Assembly: GCA_905182995.1 (NCBI GenBank) | Contig: CAJJDP010000097.1 | Span: 127,897 to 191,896, forward strand | Source: Paramecium octaurelia | Taxonomy: Eukaryota > Ciliophora > Oligohymenophorea > Peniculida > Parameciidae | Length of the DNA: 64,000 nucleotides | Direction: 5' to 3' | Part shown: positions 1 through 12,842 of the stretch, in pieces | How positions within the stretch are numbered: position 1 is the stretch's first letter | Layout: every line of letters starts with the position of its first letter | The notes under the pieces: generated by a model | Databases searched by the model: none | What the model was told of the DNA's origin: nothing | Seen by the model: only the letters and a program-made list of their open reading frames with translations | Program-made: the position numbers and the translations under genes

Positions 1-3000
1 GGAATTATGTGTACTTCGGATACAAGAGACAAGGTGACAATGGAGTGGCCAAAGGATACATTCAATTTGGAGTAGATGGTGAAATAGAAGAGGTGGCTTT
101 CACTGTCTATCATGATTTCTTAGTAGAGTATGTAGAATTCATTGTTGGTAAGACATCAGCTCCATTATTTAATGGTGAGTTAGCCAGAGTTACATTCAGT
201 TTTGGTCCTGGAGCATTCGTACCAAATAAAGAAACTCTGAGATTGTTTACATAAAACTCTTTGCCAGAAAAGGCTTAAATTCATCCAGTCACTAGATAGA
301 CTTTGCAGTTGTTCGGATCTGCAATTACAATAGCTGAAGATCCAATTGAGTTTGAATTTGACAAATTTTAAGGAGCAGAGGAATACTCAGTTTCTGGCTG
401 GGTTAGATGGGCTGGTCCACTTGTTACTGGTAAGGAATCACATGTGATTACATTGGCTTAAAAGAGATTGTTGGATATAGATGGCAGCAAAGAAGAAACC
501 TTATAAATCATAAGAGGAGACTCTCTTTATCGATTTGTTACTTACACTAATAATGGAAAACTGATCCCTGCTGAATAGGAGTTCCACGAATATGCTGATC
601 AATGGACTTACTTATATTATGGATACTCAAAATAATCACTGAAAACTTATGGTTATACAAGATTTGCATTCTCGGATGCAGAGTTTACACAAGAAAACAT
701 CCAGCATTTCTACTTAGCTGTATTTAGTATAATGGTTGGTCATGGAAGATAGTCCAATGTAGACTTTATCGGTTAGATGAAGACATGGGTGGTGAATGTA
801 GGTTTTGGAGCTTACAGAGAGGGTAACTTTGAGGAGGATGAAAATATCAAAATACATTTCGGATTTATAAGTGGAGCAGATCATATCAAATAGGCTGGCT
901 AGGAGGCTCATCATGAAGAAAAGATCTTGGAGTGTGCAACTAAAGAAGAAGAACCTCCCATGCAAATCTAGTTTGAATAAAGTTCCACTCTTTAATTGCA
1001 TGGAGTTTCTGAGTATGGATACGGTTTTTGGTTGAGATATCAATACTTCGGATTCAAATAAAGAATTTATTCATAACCTCAACTTATGGGAGTTGCCAGA
1101 TTAACTAGCAATAGAGAATATAAAGATTTCGATAATCCAGGAGATAGAATCCTACTAGTTTTGATGGGCAGAAAAGCATTCTCTTTTGGCACTTATGATG
1201 TTATTACCAAAGTAAATAATGTAGGAGGGGATGTTGAGTATAAAAGGGAGAGCGAAGGAGAATGGCAATATATATATTTCAGTTATAAGAGACACACTCA
1301 ATAGGAGGGACATGCTATAGCTTTTACTTAATTTAGAGACCACACTGAAGGATTAAAGATGGATGTATTGCATTCCTTATTAACCAGCTATTTATACTTC
1401 TCTGTTGGTCATGCTGGTAAGTATTATGCTAATTTCAATGGATAAATAACCAAAGTTAGATTTAATTTGGGTCCAGGATCCTTTATTGACAACAAAGCTG
1501 ATTTGCTATCCAGAATAAAGACCAAGGATACTATTCCAGATATCGAACAAGTGAGCAAGAATATTGAAATTTTATCTGGAATACATGATGTAAGAAAACT
1601 TGATGAGAAACATCATTTAACAACATTTAACCAAGAGGTAAGAGAGTACGGAGTGTAATTATGGTTCAGATGGTTCAAGAGTTAAAAGAGCACTTAATTG
1701 ATGTATAGATTGACCACAAATGGACCAGATATTCTTGGTGATGCTCAGAAGATAGGTGATAGGACTCTAGTGTTGTGTCATACAGAAGGTTTAGAATTTA
1801 GCACTTATAGTTTGGGAGATAAGGCAGTTCAATTAAACAATGCTTACCCAGTCTAGATAGCTAAATAGAATCTGGAAGTGTGGACATTTGCCTATTTTGC
1901 ATACTCAAAGGAGAGCCAATAAATAGTCTATTACATCAATAGTGAAGAGAATGAGTAACATGCTTTAGAGTCAGCTCTACATGCAGTCTCATCTGATTAT
2001 TGGTTCTATTTGGCCAAAGATGCTCTCTTGAATTCATATGACAGTCGTTTGGCTCAAGTAGTATTGAATTTTGGAACTGGGGCATTTAGAAAGGATAATT
2101 TCAAAGGACTGTTGGTTTATCTCTAGTCTCCAAAACTATTCAATCCAAATGCTAAATTACAATGGGATTACGAAGAAGATGAATTGGTACTAGATTCTTA
2201 AGATCCTGCAAAATAAGGTTTGACCATTAGAATAGCTGAACCAAATCAAAAGATCGAGAGCATTTAAGAATATTCTGTTGGGTTATGGATTCGTTTCTTG
2301 TAAGCTTGGCCATCAAGGTTGTGGAATATACCAGGGGAGATGTAAATCTTCAGATTAACTTCTAATGAAGAATTGGAGAGTGGCAAGATTGTACTTGGTG
2401 ATAGAGTACTGAGTGCTTACTTGGTACATGATAACTTCTACTTTGGTGCCTATGATATTAATGAGGATGCTCCTAATGAAATATCCACAATTTCTTACTC
2501 GTCTTTGGAGGGTAAATGGCATTATATTTATGCTGGCTATAAGAGATCCATATAGGAAGCAGTGTATTATGTTTATGATGGAGAACACATTCAAAAAGCA
2601 AAGAATGAATAGTTGTTGTAGAGACCGTTGAATGAGTGGATTAAGTTGATCTTGGGTGGAGAGAAGAATGTGGCAGGATTCCATGGATTATTCAGTTAAA
2701 TTTCAGCTCATTTGGGCAAGGAAGCCTACGTAGATGATGAGGAATAACTCTTAAAATCAATAGAATCTAGTTATGCTTTGCCTTTGGAATTAACTGTAGG
2801 GTACATCCAAAAGCAGAAGAAGGGATAAGTGGAACTAGAACAATATAAGAGCCAAGAACTAACCCAATTATAAGGAATCGGAGAATATGCCATTAGTGGT
2901 TGGTTTAAGATTGCTGAAGTACAAACTAAAATTGAAGGGGAAATCAATTCACCTTGTTAACTCTTATTCAGACTGACCAACAATGATGAAGAACACTTAT

Positions 3001-4702
3001 CGGATAGGAAATAATAAGGAGATAGAACTTTGCATGCTTAAGTGTGCACAAGTGACACTGTAAAGGTTAGTACTTATAGCATTGCAGGTTTGAAGGATTG
3101 GAATGAAGCCAAGTTTTTGGAGGCAAAGGCAGAAATGGGCAATTCTAAAAGAGCTTGGACATATATCTATATTAGCTATAGTGAAGACAAGAGAGAGGTT
3201 GCAACTTTAATAAAACTATTTGAGAAAGATGATCCTGTTGTATTCAAGGATGTGTAGCATTTTGTTGCCAATAATATGTTTGTTTATTTGGGTAAGGATT
3301 CATTTAGCAGGAAATTCCAAGGAGAATTACACAAGTGGGAGTTATTATTTGGAGCTGGATCTCACACTTACGACGAAGAAACAATGCCAAATCTAAGATA
3401 TATTATTAAGAATAAGAAAAATATGTGGTTTATGAAAGAAGACAAGACAATTGATACTAAACTTGAATAAAGTTTCGACAAAGAAGTTGAATCTGTAGAT
3501 GAATATGCTGTGGGTATGTGGACTAGATGGTTGATAGCTTTTCCAACTACTTTGACTGAAAGATCTGATACTCACACCATATTCCGTCTATCATAGACCT
3601 TAGAGTATTAGGATAAGGCAGAATTGGGAAATAGAGCATTATCAGCATTCCTCAAAAAAGGATTTTATGAATTCAGCACTTATGATGTATCGGCTCCAAA
3701 CAATGCAGTTGATGCAAAAGTCAATTACGAAAATTTAGAAGGTGAATGGAACTACATTTATGCAAGTTATAAAAATAAACAGTTTTACGGATTGATTATT
3801 TTCAGGGATAGAGAACATGTAGAACAAATCAGTTTAGATGTGACACACTTTGTATTTACTGGGCATGCCAACTTGGTTCTTGCAGCAAATGAATTTGGCT
3901 ATAAGTCATTCCATGGATGGATCTATGATCCAAGAGTATTTTTGGGAGCTGGTGCTTTCTTAAATAATCCTGAAACTATAATGGCAATGGTTCAGAAATT
4001 GCATCGTAAGGTTCCCATAAGCTCATAGTCTGCCGAAGGATTTGGATGGCCAGTCAAAATGCTGGACACTACTAATTGGGATGATTTGGATGAAAAGAAG
4101 AATGAACTTAGATATGAGTTTGATGATAAATAGGAAATGCTCAGTTATAGCATAGGTTTTTGGTACTAAAATGCTCCACTTCTGCCAGAGATGGAAGATG
4201 TATTCAGAGGGTTGTTAAGACTGACTTCCAATAATGAAGAAGTAGGGTAGGACAATCAATTTATTGGAGACAGGACACTGGCACTCTTTACTAAGGTAAA
4301 TGAGTTAACGGCTGCAACTTATACTATTAAGGATCCTTCATTTGAATCTTTACAACATTCATTTACTGTTAAACCTTATCAGTGGACGTTTGTATATTTT
4401 GGTTACCATTAACACGAAGTGAGAGCTTATGTTTTACAACCAGCTGGAATCCAAGAGCATACTCTAGAGGCAACACACATGATTCCAAATAAACTGTACC
4501 TCCATTTAGTAAATGACATTGGACATCCTCCATTTTGGGTATCATTAATGTTTAAATATCTATTTAGGGCAAATTGTATGGGCTAAAAGTCAATTTTGGT
4601 GACGGTAGTTACTTAGACAAACCCTAGTAGCTTATAGATAGGTGGCCTTTCGACCCTAATAAGATCATATTAACCAAACAAGAGACAGGTCCCAAAGAAT
4701 GA
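1..4702 (+). CDS. Giant tandem LamG/concanavalin-like repeat protein (5' end missing)
   Basis: One frame stays open from base 3 to the TGA at 4700-4702 when TAA/TAG are read as Gln, giving 1556 residues; the start lies before the window. A single 29-base intron (4539-4567, GTA...TAG) is needed to keep the last unit in frame. The protein is about eight copies of a unit of roughly 210 residues. Each unit opens with a motif like EEYSVSGWVRW (near 380, 1010, 1640, 2270, 2890, 3500, 4150), continues with a GDRxLxxF...F.TYD segment, then GEWxYIYxSYKR, and closes with FxGxxxxVxFxLGxGxF. The alternating Trp/Tyr beta-strand pattern is that of concanavalin A-like/LamG lectin domains, so a surface or secreted carbohydrate- or protein-binding role is inferred. 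No membrane segment is seen at the C-terminus, which ends in charged residues. It converges on the zinc-finger gene with only 23 bases between the stops. Confidence 0.85.
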
Positions 4703-4725
4703 TTGCTTATATAGATATAAAAAAA

Positions 4726-5554
4726 TCAATCCGAATCACTCTTTAGAGATAACTTGTCATCAGTCAAATTACGAGCATAGAGCCAATTGCAAAAGCCGAG
4801 TACAATTTGGATCATAGTTTCTCGCAGATTTCCCATTCTACTTAAATTTACAATATAGTTTCTTTCCGAAAGTTATTAGATGTTTTTTAAAACCTTTTCT
4901 AATTGAGAACAAATCAGCTGGTTAGCCTTCTCAACCAAATTACTCGTTGGGCAATCTGGATTCTCTAAGAGTAATTGTCTGAAGGAATACACAAAAAGAA
5001 AGACTAATTTCATCTACTCAAAGCTCAGGACTTCTTTGACTTCATGAATGAACTTGATGAAGGCATGTTGAGGAGTGGAGACTTCAACAGGAGAACTTTA
5101 TTTCAATAATTCATGATAATAGTCTAATCGAAACTCTTTGGAATCAGATTCCATCATATATAACTAGATTTCCCACATCACGAGATCATACATGTCCTTA
5201 TTTGTAAGAGAAGTCTGTTGTTGGTCTTCTTACTTACCTAAGGCATTTGCAAGAGTAGCGAAGATGGATTGAGTCTGAGACTCCGAAATCGTCGAATCCT
5301 GTCTTTGTTCATCTAGGTTCTTTAGAGATTACTACAGTATTATGTCATTTGTAAACCCCATTGTGTTTTTATTTGTTGTGAGTGTACAAGGCTGGATAAC
5401 TCAAGTAAGACTTCCCACACTCACACTTATATATGCGAAGTGCATCGCTGACCTTGCGTGTTCGTTTCCTTTTCTGCTATTCAAAACTTTCAACTCCCTT
5501 CTTCTGCGATTAAGACTCAATGACACTTGAATTAGTATTAGATTTATCTTGCAT
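4726..5554 (-). CDS. Single C2H2 zinc-finger protein, 267 aa
   Basis: The start is the ATG at 5554-5552. A 25-base intron at 5332-5356 begins GTTTAC, contains an in-frame TGA and is required to join the zinc finger to the rest; the spliced length is 804 bases. Residues 28-34 are a basic stretch (KRKRTRK, possible nuclear signal). One finger follows at residues 42-66: C44-x-C46-x12-H59-x4-H64, inside CECGKSYLSYPALYTHNKQKH. The Cys-Cys spacing of one residue is shorter than in classical fingers. The remaining 200 residues are mostly helical and unrecognised. A nucleic-acid or protein-binding nuclear role is inferred only from the finger. The stop faces that of the lectin-repeat gene. Confidence 0.85.
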
Positions 5555-5695
5555 ATTAATTAATCAAAAATGAAAATTGGTATGTGTGAGATAAGAAAGT
5601 GGATTGCTGTAAATGAATTAAGAAAGAAGAACATTTGGATTACTTCAATTAATTATTACAGTAAGTTTGAATATATTGAACATTTTAATGCAGTT

Positions 5696-7655
5696 TCAAT
5701 CATATCCTTGCCATGTCCTCCTCACAATCCTTTTCGGATAGATAGTTTGTATGAAAACAGGAGTACTCTATTGATTTGTACACTCAGTAGGTTGAGAATT
5801 CTTATAGTTAAACTTGCCTACCATAGTTTTTAGGAATTGGAGCTAATTCTTATTCATATTCATCATCATGGGCACAACATCAATTTCATTTGTCATAGTG
5901 CTATTATCTCTATGAGACACTGGTTGAGATGAATTGTAATTTGATGCTCTCCTAATCTTCTTTAGTAAGAGTCTGCTAGTATCTCTGTATGTTAATGAAT
6001 GATCAGTTGGTTCAAAACTACTAATCTTTGTATTTTAAGTGGCTATCTTACCTATACCCAATTCACACAAGATTTCATTTCCAAATATGTTCAAATTCTC
6101 CAATTTCTTAGTGCTCCCTTTGCTGTTATTTCTACTAGTATTAATATTCCTCTAAGTATTGGTTTTAATTAATTTTGGGCGTTTTAAAGGTGAAGGCGTA
6201 ACCATCTGAGGACGACTGGGTTACAACCTTTAGAATTAGGTTATCTGAATTGCTGGATCAGGCATTATGAATTCAGATAGCAATTTCTTTTCTTCTTCAA
6301 AATTCTATTGTTTCTCATTTAATTTAAGACTGAAGTGCACATTCTCATTCATTCTTGTCTTCAGCCACTGTTATTTGATTCTCTCTTTGTTCTTCATTAA
6401 ATCTCTAAACCATACAAATTTATGGCCCAAGGCTTCTAAATCATGAATACTCAGGCCAATTATTTTGTTTTTCGAAGATATACTAGTACATTTAAAGATG
6501 TGTCGATTGGCTGTGTAGGATTCCTCGCCCAATAGACACCCTTAACTCACCTTTGCAATCACAGTAGTAGATTGTAATACGCTTTCTTGATTATCGAAGG
6601 ATAATTAAAATTCTCCTTCTTTAACTATGTATATGAATTTTTAAACTTCTCCTTGAATGTAAACTATGTTGTATTAAGTGTACTTTTTGGAAGTATATTT
6701 ATTGACCAACACTTTCATGATTTGATTCACATCTTCCTAATTGACTTTACTCTTCCCAAACAAACCAGAATAAATCAAATCCCAAATTTTCTATTATTTT
6801 CTTTAATTCAAGTGAATTTCAATATTATGATAATCTTCCAAACCTATTTACATGATCATAGTGTCTTCAAGGCATAGCAGTGTGTTTTCAAACTTCTTCT
6901 TAGAGATATCAGAGTTCAACAATTCTCCATGCGAAAACATTCTACCTTATCTTACTGCTAACACAAATTCTTCAATGAAGTATTGCAAATGATAGTCATT
7001 TATCAATTTCACTTCCCTAAGACATTCTCTGACCTCCCTACTCAACACTATCATATATGATAATGGAGCCTAAATTAGATTATACAATATTGCATACTTC
7101 GTTGATTGTAATTGTTGAGAATGGTTACACATTCTTCTAAATTACCGATGAACTCCTTATCAGAGGTACATCAGCCATGGAAGGAATATCGAAAACCAGA
7201 CTTCTCCTTCTTCTCATATTATCATTAATTGATGCTTTAATTAAATCAGTTGTTTCACTCTCGTATTCATAGACTATTCTTCTTCCAGGCTTATTTATGA
7301 ATAGATTTTAGCACTCTGGGTAATGCTGAATCAGATCGCTTCTCTTTTTATTTATTTCCTCATCATCTAATTAGACATATTCCTACACTCGACCATTCAA
7401 AATTATAAATAGTTTTTCCTACTTGATCCCATCCCTCCAAATAATGTGTCCTATTCTTCATTAATCAATCAACAACTTACCTTTTTCGTATCGAATTAGT
7501 GTTGCTTTCTCAGCAAATCCCCTCAATGTTGCTTAATATAACTTTTGACCATTATTCAACTAGTTCAAGAACTTTACCTATCCTAAACACTCAATCAAGG
7601 CTTACACTTCCCTCTTTGTTCTCTCTTACTTTTATAATAACGTAACTATATTCAT
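5696..7655 (-). CDS. Cyclic nucleotide-binding domain protein, 633 aa
   Basis: The start is the ATG at 7655. Two introns, 7451-7480 (30 bases) and 7070-7097 (28 bases), are needed for an open frame; the spliced length is 1902 bases. Around residues 310-400 there is a cNMP-binding beta-roll: YNIVYIQGEVQKFIYIVKEG, then a run of hydrophobic strands, then a phosphate-binding-cassette-like segment LLGEESYTANRHIFKC with Glu and a following Arg. An N-terminal half-domain (EKGHIIWRDGIKQEKLFIIL) looks like a second, weaker beta-roll split by the first intron. The tail (residues 470-633) is basic and Gln/Asn-rich. There are no kinase or channel segments, so it is a stand-alone cNMP-domain protein of a type common in Paramecium; ligand binding is unproven. 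Confidence 0.85.
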
Positions 7656-8395
7656 TTATATAAAATTAATCAATCAAAAAATCCAAATAACATGAATAAC
7701 CATCGTAATAATCAAATTCAATAAAAAAGTAATAGATTTTTGTATTTTCTATTTTTTTTATTTTACAGATTTTACAATCCCATAAAATAATTATTGAAAT
7801 AATAATTTCCTCTTCAATTTTATATTCCATACTCAATAATCCACTTAGAATTTAATTCTATTCTCAACAACAACCTTTGATTTCTTACCCTCAGGCACTA
7901 AATAATTGATCTATCTCTAATAAACCTTAGATTCATTTCACATAATCATTCCATGCCACTTCTGTGAAGATATTCCAAGTTCCATTCTTAGTTATTTTTC
8001 ATCTTAAGACTATTACCTTAAGTGTAATTAAAATAATTCTAGGTATAAGAGAATAAAAATGTGTATGAGAGAAATATCAATCCCCATAAAAGTTACTCAT
8101 AATTAGTTATTTAGGCTATCTATTCTTAAGAAATAAATCCATTAACACAACATTCCGCTTTTTTTAACAATAGTTTCAAATCTTTGGGTTATATTTTTAT
8201 AGACAAACCTATATAGCAATAAATAAACTTGAGGTGAGTAATCATAAAATTAGATGGAATACATTTTAGGGCAATAGTGCATGTATCATTCCTAACTAAC
8301 CTTTGATTTGAAGAGAGATGATAGATAAACAAACACCAATATGAATATAATAAAGTAAGTTAAACTTATAATAGCAAATATTAAATTAATCAGAA
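7656..8395. other. Gene-free stretch with a possible gene relic
   Basis: This lies between the cNMP-domain gene start and the PDK1-like kinase stop, both on the minus strand. Most of it is AT-rich with no long frame. On the minus strand between about 8010 and 7833 there are short coding-like segments (TWNIFTEVAWNDYVK, then VPEGKKSKVVVENRIKFQ ending at the TGA 7835-7833) in different frames, separated by TGA codons. A 34-base GTG...AAG intron could join them, but no start or convincing upstream exon was found. It is best read as the eroded 3' end of a former gene, or a small gene I cannot splice. Confidence 0.3.
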
Positions 8396-9917
8396 TCAGA
8401 AATGATTAAGATTAATATATTTATTCATAGTATTCACCCATTACTAAGCTGTTACATCGTGATCCCTTTCTTTAAAGATATACTTTTTCTTATTTTTATC
8501 TCCTACAATGAATTTACCCTTGCCTAATAATCTGCACGAAGTGAATTAATTCAAAGGAATAATTGTCTAAATACATAAACACCATTAAATACCAATTTAT
8601 TATTCAACTGTGGATTTATGTAATTGAAATATGGTATGCCACCCTGTATACTGATATTGGCATACCTGATAGAAAACTAAGTCATAAATAATACACCGTG
8701 TTCTTTATCCACATTGCCCTTTAAAACTATTTGATCAGTCTGATGTTTAGTCACTGAATTGCCCCTGATGTCAGGCTTTTCTCTTTCCTTTTATTTGTCC
8801 AACATGGTAGTTTGATATCTACTTAACTTCCTCTTTTATTTGTGTATACTGGGTTGAGGAACATCTTGCAGCCAAATATGAGTGAAGTCTATTCCACCGA
8901 AAAAGGGATGTTTTTTCAAACTATCGTAATTATAGTCGGAATCTTAATAATTGTAATAGCATATATACCATTAATATCTCCATAAAATCGATTTAATGGA
9001 TTTCTATCTAATAATATTTTGATCAATTCCAAAGCATCATTTGGTATTCTTTAATCTTACTCCCATTCACATTAACTTATGTTGTGGAATAACTGAAACT
9101 CGTTATCAGAGTAGAATGGAGTTCGATGAGTGTACAATTGATAAATGAAGCACCCTAAGGCCCATAAATCTGCTTGAGGTCCAACTACGTTATAATCAAT
9201 TAGTTCTGGACACAGGTATTCGGATGTACCAACAAAACTAGAATCTCGACAATATTTAATGGGAGGCTTTTCGAAGTCATTCAAGGATGGAGATCTTTGT
9301 TTTTGGAATTGAATTCTAATTTCTTCCAACTTGGTCCCAATACTTATTTTTGATTCATCATAAACAAATACTGTTCCAAAATCTATCAATTTTAGATGTT
9401 TGTCTTTAGTCAATAAAATATTCTCTGGCTTTACGTCTCTATGTACCAAACCATTTTGATGCAAGTACTCCAAAATTAACAAAAGTTCAGCAGTATAAAA
9501 TTGTATCATTTTTTCATTAAAATTATACTCTATCTTAAATTATTAAATACTGTTGATGTATTCCAATAAATTGCCATCGTTTAACAATTCCAACGAGTAA
9601 TACAATTTGGACTAGTCTTCAAATGAATGGAATAGCTTGATGATTCCTTTGTGTCTCAAATATGCCAACACTTCTCTTTCAATGCAAGCATGATGCATCT
9701 TTTTTTCCTGACCTTATTGAATTGCCATACCTTAACTAGAAAAGCCTTATCCACAATTTTCAGAGCAGATTCATGCCCAGTGACTTTACTTTTTGCCAAC
9801 ACAACCTCACTGTAAGCACCTTAGCCTAGATGTTTCACAATTTCATAATTGTCCAATTTAGCCTCTATGTTGAATTTACCATATACCTTAAATAAATACA
9901 GGTTATTTTGGATTCAT
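8396..9917 (-). CDS. PDK1-like AGC protein kinase with C-terminal PH domain, 474 aa
   Basis: The start is the ATG at 9917. Introns are 9865-9886 (22 bases), 9708-9730 (23), 8943-8968 (26) and 8567-8592 (26); the spliced length is 1425 bases. The kinase domain spans about residues 17-275: glycine loop [13 protein letters not shown], catalytic HRDVKPEN near residue 144, DFG near 162, activation segment [15 protein letters not shown]. After a linker, residues about 370-470 form a PH domain (PYFNYINPQ ... KKYIFKERD ... [11 protein letters not shown]). Kinase followed by C-terminal PH with the SFVGT(S/A)xY(V/L)xPE loop is the plan of 3-phosphoinositide-dependent kinase 1, which phosphorylates activation loops of AGC kinases at membranes. 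Two introns end AAG or CAG rather than TAG. An alternative upstream exon was considered, but this start gives a clean frame. Confidence 0.85.
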
Positions 9918-10677
9918 AATTATTATTTAATAATTTTTACATCAAATACTATTATAATCTCAGCTTTAAACTTCCCTCTTTTCTTTATTCCCATTCCATA
10001 TATGCCAACCGTATTTCTCTTAGAAATTCCTTCAATATCTGACATTCATTCACAGCACTCTTAGGGGTATAATATTGAATTAATATTCAATAGTCAAACA
10101 CTTGTTAACTATTAATATATATAATAAGTATGATTGTTTATGGATTCTTCATTTCAAACACATTCTACTCTTTCTCTATTGTTAAACTAATTCGCTTAGA
10201 CAAGGTGATAAGCATAAAACCATATCATAAATATATCCTTAGTGATTTGATATTTCATTAATTTGCTATTTGATCTTTGAATGCTTTCCTTTTATGAAAC
10301 TTCTAATTTATTATTAATATTTTTATTCTTTATGAATATTTCAACTTTCTTTTTGAATTTATCATCAACTATATTTTCTTTGATTTAGTGTACTAATTAA
10401 TTAGAGTTCAAAATTTTAACTTTATGGTCTCTACTAAAAAAGGAATAAGTTAGCTGGTATACTAAATCAGCTATAACAATTTTGGATCAATAAATTGAAA
10501 AGCAATATGTTATGATTCAAACTATAGTTTTTTCTAGTAATAAAGAATTATTAAAATCTCTATCAAACTCATATCCCTAATTTCTTTGATTTATTCTCAT
10601 ATTCATTTAAACATAGGAACTATTGATTATAAAATTTAATAAATTTATAAAAATATTAAGTAGAATTATCAAAATGG
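9918..10677. other. Intergenic stretch, no supported gene
   Basis: This AT-rich interval lies between the PDK1-like gene start and the Cdh1-like gene stop, both on the minus strand. It holds a 43-codon minus-strand frame (ATG near 10044) that is not conserved in look and was not called. It probably contains the PDK1-like gene promoter. I see nothing else recognisable. Confidence 0.5.
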
Positions 10678-12197
10678 TCATCGAATAGTTGGAATAAGCA
10701 AAGACCCGTTAGGCTATTTTTAATCTTAATTGATTTGAGGGTACAAATTCCAAAAGCGTAAAGTTTCATCTCCTGCTCCAGTAACAATAGTAGATCCATC
10801 AGGAGACATAGCTAAATAAAGTACTCTATATTTAAATTTGGATAATACCTGCATGTATGTCCAACCAGGGTAGATATCCTTTTCATATTGCTACATCTCC
10901 ACAGAACAATTTAATTTTGACTATATCCATGAGTGGAAATAAGCTCATTATCAATTTTGCTAAACATGAGATTGCAGACTTGACTACCAGTGTCTTCTTT
11001 TTGTAATGGTTTTCCTTCAAGAGCATTCCAGAATCTGATTGTCTTATCTGCAGTGCCTCCCCCACTCGCCAACAATCCATGTTGATGTGGACTCCATGCA
11101 ATAGCTTTTACTGCAGCTTAATGTTCAGACAATCTGAATATTGGTTTATCCTGTTTATGTGAAGACCAAAGATACAGTTTATTATCATTACCTCCTGATG
11201 CTAACATCTATCCATCAGGTGACCACTTCAAACCACAAACTTCTTATTTGTGAGCTGACTGTTTCAGAAAGTAATTTCCCTTTAATCGCAAATCTCGTTA
11301 CAATATTAGTTTATCTCTTGAGCCACTACTCAGTACATTATCTGAAAAGCACAATGTCCCTACTCTTGCAATGTGTCCCTTGTAAGTGCGAACTCTTTAT
11401 AATTTAATAGCATCCCAAATTTAGACTTCTCCTATCTTAGTTCCAACAGCCAAATGCGGTCCTCTTAGCGACCATGCCACACTTGTAACTGAATCATTAT
11501 GGAGATCCAACAATTTTGTAACTTTCGACGATTATGCATTCCTGAAATTATTAATAGTCATTCATACCATAAGTATACGCAAGAATTCAATGCAACTGAT
11601 AAGGAATTCTAGTTACTCCAATCTATTAAATTCAAATAAAAATCATCTTAAAGTTGTGGAGCATCAAGAACTTTAAATGGAACTTTCGGTATTTTTCTCA
11701 CATACTTACCGTAATAATTAGAGAGAGTTTCTGATATTGTAAAGTACTTATGATCTATCAGAATACTAGTGATATTATTAATTATTGCATCTACCTGTTG
11801 TAAATTTTGGAGTTGTGGATGTCGAAATTATTCTGCTGATTGTATTAAAATCCACTTTGATTGATAAATTACATTGAGTCTGACTCAAATATAGGTTCCT
11901 ATTCCAGTATTTACTATTTATAAAGCATCTCCAATGCCATTTGAGCTGATGCCATGTCTTGACTCTCCATTTAGTTCTCCTGAATGATGGTAAAATTCTT
12001 CTTTAATTGTGTAACAAATCGATCTCCTAAGAAGGATTTCTGCCTTTTACAATCAGTGCTACTCAAATTGTATTGGTTCTCCTGCTTTACTTATTGATGG
12101 TTCTATTATTGAATTGAGGTATCAGTGCATAAAGCTTAATTGGAAACAGACTTTAATATAAATCATCACTTTTTACTTGGCTTTTCAATTTGGACAT
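10678..12197 (-). CDS. FZR1: Cdh1/Fizzy-related APC/C activator, WD40, 471 aa
   Basis: The start is the ATG at 12197. Introns are 12151-12176 (26 bases), 11766-11794 (29), 11542-11567 (26) and 10826-10848 (23); the spliced length is 1416 bases. An N-terminal C-box-like motif LGDRFVTQL sits at residues 48-56. It is followed by RKIPKVPFKVLDAPQLQDDF, the segment typical of Cdh1/Fizzy-related rather than Cdc20. Seven WD-type blades follow (for example VYLW, VGTKIGEVQIWD, SSGSRDKLI, LASGGNDNKLYLW, LASGGGTADKTIRFWN). The protein ends in Ile-Arg, the IR tail that docks activators onto TPR subunits of the anaphase-promoting complex. It would select substrates for ubiquitination at mitotic exit and G1. 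The gene is divergent from the next one with 78 bases between start codons. Confidence 0.93.
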
Positions 12198-12275
12198 TCA
12201 CAAACAAAATATATATATATTTATTAAATATAAATAAACTTTCACTTTTACCAATAATTTTCAAATATATTAATT

Positions 12276-12842
12276 ATGTAACAACGATTAAAAACTCATG
12301 CAATCACTGAAGAAGGCAGGAAGTCTAGTTCCGACCTGCTCAGTCCCTTACATGAGATGTATTAAATAAGGAGGAATGTGATGAAACTGGAGAAACAACG
12401 AACTGATGAAAGTTGCCATCGCAAATCAGAAGAATTCATCAAGAACATCAGTCAGTCTCATAGGGATGTGATAATCCCTCAGCATCTTAATTTTGAGGAC
12501 AATCTTGATGGTAGTAGAGCAACCATCAATTCCATCAACTCTGTTGCATAGCATTACGAAATCATCAAACCAAACATTCATAACATTGATTGGGATAAGG
12601 AGAACAATTAAAATTAGAGCAATAAGAATAAACACCATCAAAAATGCGATTCAAACAAACACAAAACCAAATAGGTCTAATTAGATAATTAACGTCAATA
12701 AATTAATAAAACTATTCAATAAGTACTGCCTTAATGATTAATTGAATAGATGTCCAAGTGCAATAGACAATTAGCCAATGTGCTGAAAGCCTAAGTTGAT
12801 AAATTATTCGATACTATCAAAACTGACTATACCTATGCTTGA
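12276..12842 (+). CDS. Unknown protein, 179 aa
   Basis: The frame runs from the ATG at 12276 to the TGA at 12840-12842 with one 27-base intron (12723-12749) that contains a TGA; the spliced length is 540 bases. The protein is hydrophilic, with Lys/Glu-rich N-terminal third, an Asn/Gln/His/Lys-rich middle (residues about 95-145) and a short helical C-terminus. There is no signal peptide or membrane segment. I do not recognise a domain. It shares a short divergent promoter region (12198-12275) with the Cdh1-like gene, which could mean shared cell-cycle expression, but this is only inference. Confidence 0.7.

Noticed and set aside
5570-5833. 87-codon plus-strand frame MKIGMCEIRKW...
   Set aside because: It overlaps the 3' end of the minus-strand cNMP-domain gene and has no recognisable content or splice partners.
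9922-10050. 43-codon minus-strand frame MSDIEGISKRNTVGIYG as alternative first exon of the PDK1-like kinase
   Set aside because: Joining it needs an intron over 50 bases, whereas the ATG at 9917 gives a clean frame with a 22-base intron.
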